DNA from: Synechococcus sp. MW101C3
Lineage (GTDB): Bacteria > Cyanobacteriota > Cyanobacteriia > PCC-6307 > Cyanobiaceae
Assembly: GCF_002252635.1 (NCBI RefSeq)
Contig: NZ_NQKX01000003.1
Location: 1-64,000, forward strand
DNA length: 64,000 nt
Direction of reading: 5' to 3'
Below, piece by piece: positions 58,424-64,000 of the stretch (the stretch's first letter is position 1; every line of letters begins with the position of its first letter). Below the pieces are notes generated by a model. That model made no database searches. It was not told where the DNA came from and saw only the letters and a list, made by a program, of their open reading frames with translations. The position numbers and the translations under genes are program-made.

Positions 58424-59827
58424 TCAAATGAAGACCTCCTGCTGGGGGTAGCCCACCCGGGAAGGAGGCCTGCTGCCATAGAGGGACTGAAGCAGCAGCA
58501 TGATCCCCAATCGACCCACAAACATGCCCACCATCAGCACCAACTGGCCCCAACGATTGAGATTGGCAGTAACACCGACATCCAGTCCAACGGTGCAAAA
58601 GGCGGACATGCAGGTGAACAGCTTTTCAAGGAAATTGAAAGACTGAGCTGTTGGTTCTCCAGCCGTTGTTGGCCCGAGCCCAAGAAGCAGGGTCATCAGG
58701 ATCACGAACAGGCCGGAAGCCAGTGCGACGCCAACGCATTTGAACACAATCGACGCGGGGATCTCGTGCCGCCCAATGACCACATCCTTGCGGCCCTCAA
58801 GCATCGAACGGGTGGTGCCCATGAGCAGAACGAAGGTGGTGGTTTTGATGCCCCCACCCGTGCCGCCTGGGCTGGCGCCGATGAACATCAACACGATCAT
58901 CAGCAGCAAGCCTGCATCCGAAAGTGTTTCCATCGACAGCGGCACGGTGTTGAAGCCTGCGGTGCGTGTGGTGATCGATTGAAAGATGGTGACCTGAAGC
59001 TTCTCCCACAGGCCGAGGGTCATCACCACACCATCAGGAGCGAATTGTTCTGTGAACAGCAGGCCCAGTGCCCCGATGGCGATCAGCAGCAGGGTGCTGC
59101 GCAGCACCAGCCGGGTATGGAGGGAGAGATGGCGGATGCGCCTGAGGCGGGAGCGGTTCTCCCACAGATCATTGGTGACCCGCCAACCGATACCGCCGAC
59201 GACGATCAGGCTGCCGATCACACCATTGACCACCGGATTTCCCTTGTAGCCCACCAGGTTGTCGGCCCACAGCCCAAAACCTGCGTTGTTGTAGGCACTG
59301 ATGCAGTGAAACATTGAGGCCCAGAAGCGTTCACCAACGTTGGTGATATCGGTGAAGCCAAAGAAGAACAGGATCAGCGTGCCCACTCCCATCACACAGC
59401 CGGCGGTGATCAGGATCCGGTGAAAGGTGGGGCCGATTCCGCCCACCCCGAATTCATCCAGCATGCGTCCCTTGTCGAGGCGATGGCGCAGGCCGGAGCG
59501 GCCCTGCACAAACCCTTGCAAGAAGGTGGTGATCGCCATCAGGCCAAGCCCGCCGGTGATGATCAACCCTGCCAGGGTCATCTGGCCGAAGAGCGTGAGA
59601 TCCTTGCCCACATCGATGATCGACAGACCCGTCACCGTGATCGCCGAGGTCACGGTGAACAGAGCCTGCCAAAGGCCTACGTCATCGCTGGAGCAGAGCG
59701 GCGAGGCCAGCAGCACTGTGCCCAACGCAATCACCAAGCCGCCGGTCACCACCGTGAACTGTGGCACCGTGAGACGGTGCCGCCAGGCGAGCAGGCGTCC
59801 CCATAGCTGATGAACCGAATGCACCAT
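58424..59827 (-). CDS. Potassium uptake membrane protein (TrkH/KtrB type)
   Basis: A 467-residue K+ (or Na+/K+) uptake subunit with four pore repeats. The selectivity-filter glycines are visible in AITVTGLSIIDVG, SAYNNAGFGLWADN, RTAGFNTVPLS and FCTVGLDVGVTANL. MIVLMFIGASPGGTGGGIKT is the KtrB gate region. The regulatory NAD-binding subunit (TrkA/KtrA) is not in the window. It lies near a CPA2 antiporter and a P-type ATPase, making a local ion-transport cluster. The start at 59827 (MVHSVHQLW) is preferred to a TTG at 59848. Confidence 0.9.
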   Translation of the reverse strand: MVHSVHQLWGRLLAWRHRLTVPQFTVVTGGLVIALGTVLLASPLCSSDDVGLWQALFTVTSAITVTGLSIIDVGKDLTLFGQMTLAGLIITGGLGLMAITTFLQGFVQGRSGLRHRLDKGRMLDEFGVGGIGPTFHRILITAGCVMGVGTLILFFFGFTDITNVGERFWASMFHCISAYNNAGFGLWADNLVGYKGNPVVNGVIGSLIVVGGIGWRVTNDLWENRSRLRRIRHLSLHTRLVLRSTLLLIAIGALGLLFTEQFAPDGVVMTLGLWEKLQVTIFQSITTRTAGFNTVPLSMETLSDAGLLLMIVLMFIGASPGGTGGGIKTTTFVLLMGTTRSMLEGRKDVVIGRHEIPASIVFKCVGVALASGLFVILMTLLLGLGPTTAGEPTAQSFNFLEKLFTCMSAFCTVGLDVGVTANLNRWGQLVLMVGMFVGRLGIMLLLQSLYGSRPPSRVGYPQQEVFI

Positions 59828-59897
59828 CACCGGCTCAGGGGAATTCAAGCGACGATCAACGTACTGGAGAGATCACCGCCGCAGGGATCATCACCCC

Positions 59898-61058
59898 TCA
59901 CATTGGATTCTCAGCCGCCTTGCGCACGAAAGCCAGGCGTCGCTCCAGCAGCAGCAGGCCCAGCACTGTGGTGAGCGTCACCATGATCACCAGAGCAGAA
60001 AACTGAGACCCGTTGATCACGCCAGCGCTGAGCGCCGTGGTGGCGAACACCAGTCCGGGCAAACCCCTGGGGATCAGGCCGAACACCACCAGCCAGCGGT
60101 CCACGCCAGCAGCGCGGTCGGCCGGCCTGACCCCCAGGCCGCAGAGCAGCTTGCTGAGCACAGCCATCACCACAAGGGCCGCCGCCAGGCTCCAGGCCTG
60201 GGGGTCCAGCAGGGTGTCCGCTGAGATCCGCATCCCTACGCTGATGAAGAAAAGGGGCAAGAACACATCCGAGAGCACCGAGAGGGTGCGGGAGACGTCC
60301 GCCTCGGGCGGGCTAAGGCGACCTAGCAGGATTCCACCCCAGAGGGCGCCCAGCAGGGAGGTGAGACCACTGGCTTCCCCCAGCCACGACGAGGCGATCA
60401 GCACGATCAGGATCGCCAGGGGTGTGGTGGGCCGCTCGGGCCGGTGACGCGCCCACAGCCCGACGGCCAGGGAGATCAGGGCCGCCAAGGCGAGACCAAG
60501 AAGCGGTCCAGGTCCTGCCAGGCCCGCTCCTCCCATCGGCAAGCCCGCACTGGCCATCGCCACTGAAAGGAGCGCGATCGCCGGCAGGTCGTCGAGCACC
60601 GAGACGCCCACCAGGAGTCGCCCTGAGGGGGTCTGGAGAGCATTCCCCAGGGCCAGCACCCGCAGGGTCACCCCCGTTCCGGTGGCGCTGAGCACCGCCA
60701 GGCAGAGCAGGGTTGCGGGCGTGGCCATGCCGAACAGCTGGCTCAGGGGCCAGTAGGCCAGCAGGGGGGCCAGGAAGCTGATCGCCACCGTGCGCAGGAT
60801 GCTGCCGCGACGCGAGGCCAGCAGATCGCCCCGCACCTCCAGCCCCACCTGGAAGAAGAGGGTCAACACCCCCAGCTCGGTGATGCCGCTGAGTGGCTTG
60901 ATGGCCTCAAACGGCAACACCGTGTTGCCGAGGATGAACCCCACAAGCAGCTCCAGCACGATGGCGGGCACAGCCCAGGCCACCAGCCGGCCCGCTGACA
61001 CACGCGCGATCAACACGCCCGTGAGCAGCACCAGCAGGGTTGTGAGCAAGGTTGGCAT
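59898..61058 (-). CDS. CPA2-family cation:proton antiporter
   Basis: A 386-residue antiporter with about 12 helices. VLELLVGFILGNTVLPFEAI starts the fold, LGVLTLFFQVGLEVRGDLL and SATGTGVTLRVLALGNALQ cover the first crossed helix, and GVSVLDDLPAIALLSVAM carries the Asp-Asp ion-binding pair. FLPLFFISVGMRIS matches the second half. No RCK/TrkA-N domain follows, so it is the short NapA/Kef-core form. It probably exchanges Na+ or K+ for H+. Confidence 0.9.
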   Translation of the reverse strand: MPTLLTTLLVLLTGVLIARVSAGRLVAWAVPAIVLELLVGFILGNTVLPFEAIKPLSGITELGVLTLFFQVGLEVRGDLLASRRGSILRTVAISFLAPLLAYWPLSQLFGMATPATLLCLAVLSATGTGVTLRVLALGNALQTPSGRLLVGVSVLDDLPAIALLSVAMASAGLPMGGAGLAGPGPLLGLALAALISLAVGLWARHRPERPTTPLAILIVLIASSWLGEASGLTSLLGALWGGILLGRLSPPEADVSRTLSVLSDVFLPLFFISVGMRISADTLLDPQAWSLAAALVVMAVLSKLLCGLGVRPADRAAGVDRWLVVFGLIPRGLPGLVFATTALSAGVINGSQFSALVIMVTLTTVLGLLLLERRLAFVRKAAENPM

Positions 61059-61105
61059 CGGCAGAACGGGCAGAAAGGCGTTTAGTGTCTTCGGCTGATC
61101 CCCTC

Positions 61106-63877
61106 ATGTCTCCCTTGAGCCGCACTAATTCGCCTGCGTGGCACAGCCTCACCGTGGAGGACTGTCTCCAGCAGCTGGAGGCCACGGCTGAGGGTTTGAG
61201 TACCGCCCAGACGGCAGAACGACTTGCCAGGCTTGGGGCGAACAAGCTGGAGCTGGCACCGGGGCGCAGCAACCTGCGCATTCTCTGGGATCAGCTCAGC
61301 AACGTGATGCTGATCATGCTGCTGGCTGTTGCCGCGGTGTCGGCCGCCATTGCGTTCTCGGCCCAGCGCTTTCCGAAGGACGCGATCGCCATTGTGCTGA
61401 TCGTGGGGCTGAACGCCCTGCTGGGGTACCTGCAGGAAAGCCGCGCCCAGACCGCGCTGCTGGCGCTGCGCGAGATGGCCCAGCCGTTGGTCACGGTTCG
61501 CCGCGATGGCCATTGGGAACGGCTCCCAAGCGAGCAACTGGTGCCTGGCGACCTGATCCGCCTGGAAGCGGGCGACCGCGTGCCTGCCGATGCCCGGCTG
61601 GTGGAGGTGGCCGAGCTGGGCCTGCGCGAGGCGGCCCTCACCGGTGAGGCCGAAGCGGTGTTCAAAAAGGCGGATTTGGTGATGGAGGCCGCCACGCCGG
61701 TGTTGGAACGCCAGAACTGCCTGTTCCAGGGCACGGAGGTGGTGCGGGGTCGGGGCACGGCGGTGGTCACGGCCACCGGCATGGGCACGGAGTTGGGCCA
61801 GATCGCTGAATTGATCAACTCCGCCGGGGGCGAAACCACCCCGCTGCAGGAACGGCTCGATGGCCTGGCCAATGTGCTGGTGGGTTCCGCGCTGGCGCTG
61901 GTGGCGCTGGTGGTGCTGGGTGGCTGGTTGCTGGGGCAACCGCTGCTGGGGCTGCTGGAGGTGGCGCTGAGCATGGCCGTGGCAATCGTGCCGGAAGGGC
62001 TGCCCGCCGTGATCACGGTCACCCTGGCGATCGGCACCCAGCGCATGGTGCAGCGGGCCGCCCTCATCCGCCGCTTGCCTGCCGTGGAAGCGCTGGGATC
62101 GGTCACGGTGATCTGCACCGACAAGACCGGCACCCTCACCTTGAACCGCCAGGTGGTGGAGGAGCTGCGCTGCGGCAGCCAATCGATTGCGGTCAGCGGC
62201 AGGGGCTACGACCCTCACGGTTCCTTCACTGCGGCCGAGCTCGTGCCGCCTGAGGGAGCCGTGCCCGGCATCACCGATGGCGCCCGAGACCTTCTCCTGG
62301 CAGCCGGGGTGCTCTGCAGCGACGCAGAACTCAAGAAAGACGAAGACGGTGGCTGGGACGTGCTCGGCGATCCCACCGAGGGAGCGCTGGTGGTGGCGGC
62401 CGGCAAGGCCAGCCTCGATGGCTTTGCGCTGCGTAGCCAGTACAAACGCAAGGCGGAGATTCCCTTCAGTTCGGAACGCCAGCTGATGGCCGTGTGGGTG
62501 GACGACGCCACAGGCACCCTGCAACAGCCCCTGGGAAACGTGGGCAAGGGGTCCAGCACGTTGTTGATCACCAAAGGGGCGCCGGAAGTGATTCTTGGCT
62601 CCTGCGACCGCTGGATCGGTGGGGTTGGGGTCGCAGTGTTGAGCGAGCCGCAGCGGCAGTGGTGGGTGGATCAGGCGCGTGATCTGGCGGCTTCAGGCCT
62701 GCGGGTGCTGGCCTTCGCCTGCGCTCCCCATCACACCAGCCCGGAGCAGTCGCTGGATCACCAAGTGTTGCTGGGGTTGATGGCCCAGCTCGATCCAGCC
62801 CGCCCGGAAGTGGCCGAGGCGGTGGCCCGCTGCCGGGAAGCCGGCATCCGGCCGGTGATGATCACGGGAGACCACCCGCTCACCGCCCGGGCGATCGGGC
62901 AAGGCATCGGCCTCGTGGATGCGAACGCCGAGGTGGTGCTGGGCCGGGAGCTTGAGCAGTGCAACGATTCCAGGCTCCAGGAGGTGGTGAGCCGCTGCAG
63001 TGTCTATGCCCGTGTTCCTCCCGAGCAGAAGCTGAGGATCGTGAAGGCACTGCAGGCCAATGGCCAGGTGGTGGCCATGACCGGTGACGGGGTCAACGAC
63101 GCTCCCGCCCTCAAGCAGGCCCACATCGGCGTGGCAATGGGCATCACCGGCACGGAGGTGAGCAAGGAAGCCTCCGACATGGTGCTGCTCGACGACAACT
63201 TCGCCACCATCGTGAATGCGGTGGAAGAGGGAAGGCTCGTGTACGCCAACATCCGCCGCTTCGTGAAATACATCCTCGGCAGCAACGTCGGCGAGTTGAT
63301 CACGATTGCCTCCGCCCCGCTGCTGGGCATGGTGGGCGTACCTCTCTCGCCGCTGCAGATCCTCTGGATGAACCTGGTGACCGATGGCGTTCCTGCCCTG
63401 GCACTGGCCCTGGAGCCGGGCGAGGAAGGGCTGATGCAACGGCCACCGGCCGAACCTGGTGAGTCGATCTTTGCCCGCGGCATCGGCAGCTACATCCTGC
63501 GGATCGGCGTGGTGTTTGCTGTGATCACCATCGTGCTGATGGTTTACGCCGCTGGGTCGGGATCTCCGTGGAAGACGATGGTGTTCACCACCCTCTGCCT
63601 GGCCCAGATGGGCCATGCCCTGGCCGCCCGCAGCGATCTGCCGCTGGTGCAGATCAACCCATTTTCCAATCCCTGGCTGATCTGGGCCGTGCTGCTCACC
63701 ACCGCCCTGCAGATGGCCCTGCTGTATGTGCCGTTCCTGTCGAAGTTCTTCGAAACCACTCCGCTCAGCCTGCAGGATCTGGCCATCTGCGTTGGCTTCA
63801 GCCTGATCTTCTTCTCCTATCTGGAGATTGAGAAGCTGTGGCGGCTCTGGCGCCGCCGTGCCCATGCCAATGCCTGA
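61106..63877 (+). CDS. Ca2+-type P-ATPase
   Basis: A P2-type cation pump of about 923 residues. TGEAEAV marks the actuator, [14 protein letters not shown] the M4 ion site, [10 protein letters not shown] the phosphorylated Asp near residue 338, KGAPE the nucleotide site, and [20 protein letters not shown] the hinge. M5 has [14 protein letters not shown] and M6 [16 protein letters not shown], keeping the Glu, Asn, Thr and Asp seen in SERCA-like Ca2+ pumps. It therefore likely exports Ca2+, although Na+-pumping relatives exist. The ATG at 61106 ([12 protein letters not shown]) is preferred to 61052, which overlaps the antiporter. Confidence 0.92.
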   Translation: MSPLSRTNSPAWHSLTVEDCLQQLEATAEGLSTAQTAERLARLGANKLELAPGRSNLRILWDQLSNVMLIMLLAVAAVSAAIAFSAQRFPKDAIAIVLIVGLNALLGYLQESRAQTALLALREMAQPLVTVRRDGHWERLPSEQLVPGDLIRLEAGDRVPADARLVEVAELGLREAALTGEAEAVFKKADLVMEAATPVLERQNCLFQGTEVVRGRGTAVVTATGMGTELGQIAELINSAGGETTPLQERLDGLANVLVGSALALVALVVLGGWLLGQPLLGLLEVALSMAVAIVPEGLPAVITVTLAIGTQRMVQRAALIRRLPAVEALGSVTVICTDKTGTLTLNRQVVEELRCGSQSIAVSGRGYDPHGSFTAAELVPPEGAVPGITDGARDLLLAAGVLCSDAELKKDEDGGWDVLGDPTEGALVVAAGKASLDGFALRSQYKRKAEIPFSSERQLMAVWVDDATGTLQQPLGNVGKGSSTLLITKGAPEVILGSCDRWIGGVGVAVLSEPQRQWWVDQARDLAASGLRVLAFACAPHHTSPEQSLDHQVLLGLMAQLDPARPEVAEAVARCREAGIRPVMITGDHPLTARAIGQGIGLVDANAEVVLGRELEQCNDSRLQEVVSRCSVYARVPPEQKLRIVKALQANGQVVAMTGDGVNDAPALKQAHIGVAMGITGTEVSKEASDMVLLDDNFATIVNAVEEGRLVYANIRRFVKYILGSNVGELITIASAPLLGMVGVPLSPLQILWMNLVTDGVPALALALEPGEEGLMQRPPAEPGESIFARGIGSYILRIGVVFAVITIVLMVYAAGSGSPWKTMVFTTLCLAQMGHALAARSDLPLVQINPFSNPWLIWAVLLTTALQMALLYVPFLSKFFETTPLSLQDLAICVGFSLIFFSYLEIEKLWRLWRRRAHANA

Positions 63878-64000
63878 GTTGCAGGCCATGGTGCAACCTG
63901 CCGCCAGTGGGTTGCACCGCTGGGCTGAATCCTTTCTGGCACTGATCGCAGACACAGCCGAAACCAACCCGCTGCAGGGGTATGTGCTCATCGCTCTTGT
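63870..64000 (+). CDS. Probable membrane protein, N-terminal fragment at the window edge
   Basis: The frame opens at an ATG at 63870 that overlaps the P-ATPase stop region and runs off the window: [20 protein letters not shown], then FLALIADTAETNPLQGYVLI. The NPLxGYxLI segment resembles the start of DedA proteins, but only 43 codons are visible. It is in the same direction as the ATPase gene and probably co-transcribed. Confidence 0.5.
   Translation, partial: MPELQAMVQPAASGLHRWAESFLALIADTAETNPLQGYVLIAL

Noticed and set aside
61082-63991. Two long minus-strand frames opposite the P-type ATPase
   Set aside because: His/Gln-rich antisense reading with no motifs; the ATPase has all its family motifs on the plus strand.
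1-64000. tRNA, rRNA, CRISPR arrays, insertion sequences, phage genes
   Set aside because: None was recognised in the gaps or genes; short repeats seen are too few and irregular for CRISPR. A covariance-model scan could still find a small RNA.

Overview
The window looks like a GC-rich chromosome segment of a picocyanobacterium of the Synechococcus/Cyanobium group. The main evidence is a photosystem II psbA gene, high-light-inducible (hli) genes, an alpha-carboxysome shell gene (csoS1D), several cyanobacterial families (DUF3122, DUF4079, DUF2808, DUF3598) and a cyanobacterial-type sulfate uptake locus. All identifications come from reading translations by eye; no database search was run.

Layout. 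1-6.2 kb: sbcCD repair nuclease, a LOG-family protein, a bicupin, a gutted methyltransferase and a membrane methyltransferase. 6.2-9.8 kb: a cydAB cytochrome bd oxidase operon with an exported rhodanese. 10.3-13.0 kb: molybdate uptake (modA and a fused modBC). 13.1-15.4 kb: a truncated sulfide:quinone oxidoreductase, a DUF3122 gene, a second exported rhodanese and DUF4079. 15.5-23.3 kb: pdxH, a toxin-antitoxin graveyard around a phytochelatin synthase gene, an intact vapBC pair and membrane proteins. 23.6-30.0 kb: a second DUF3122 gene, a four-gene persulfide operon (persulfide dioxygenase-rhodanese, rhodanese-DUF2892, TauE/SafE, OsmC) with a divergent ArsR regulator, then a variant psbA and a third DUF3122 gene. 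30.4-36 kb: a ribbon-helix-helix protein, a response regulator, an arsR/pentapeptide/glutathione reductase run and an unrecognised gene in long non-coding flanks. 36.4-45.4 kb: housekeeping and hypothetical genes including csoS1D, rdgB and peroxiredoxin. 45.6-51.8 kb: a sulfate uptake regulon (cysTW, cysA, a CysR-like regulator and two binding proteins). 51.8-64 kb: a glutamine amidotransferase, an Rrf2 regulator, an hli operon with two mini-proteins, an HD hydrolase, a Nif11 protein, lipid kinase, KtrB-type K+ uptake, a CPA2 antiporter and a Ca2+-type P-ATPase.

How the genes fit together. The most interesting theme is between about 6 and 30 kb. The psbA gene carries Ala80, Leu158 and Ala286, at the positions that mark the low-oxygen D1' form, while all Mn-cluster ligands remain. 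It lies next to a persulfide detoxification operon with a BigR/SqrR-like regulator. Nearby are cytochrome bd oxidase, two secreted rhodaneses, a degraded sulfide:quinone oxidoreductase and three dispersed DUF3122 paralogues. My inference is an accumulated set of functions for microoxic, sulfide-exposed photosynthesis, possibly under shared regulation. A second theme is a sulfate-starvation regulon in which a repeated TTNCCGAT-type element precedes the divergent cysT/cysA genes and both binding-protein genes. No rRNA, tRNA, CRISPR array, insertion sequence or phage gene was recognised.
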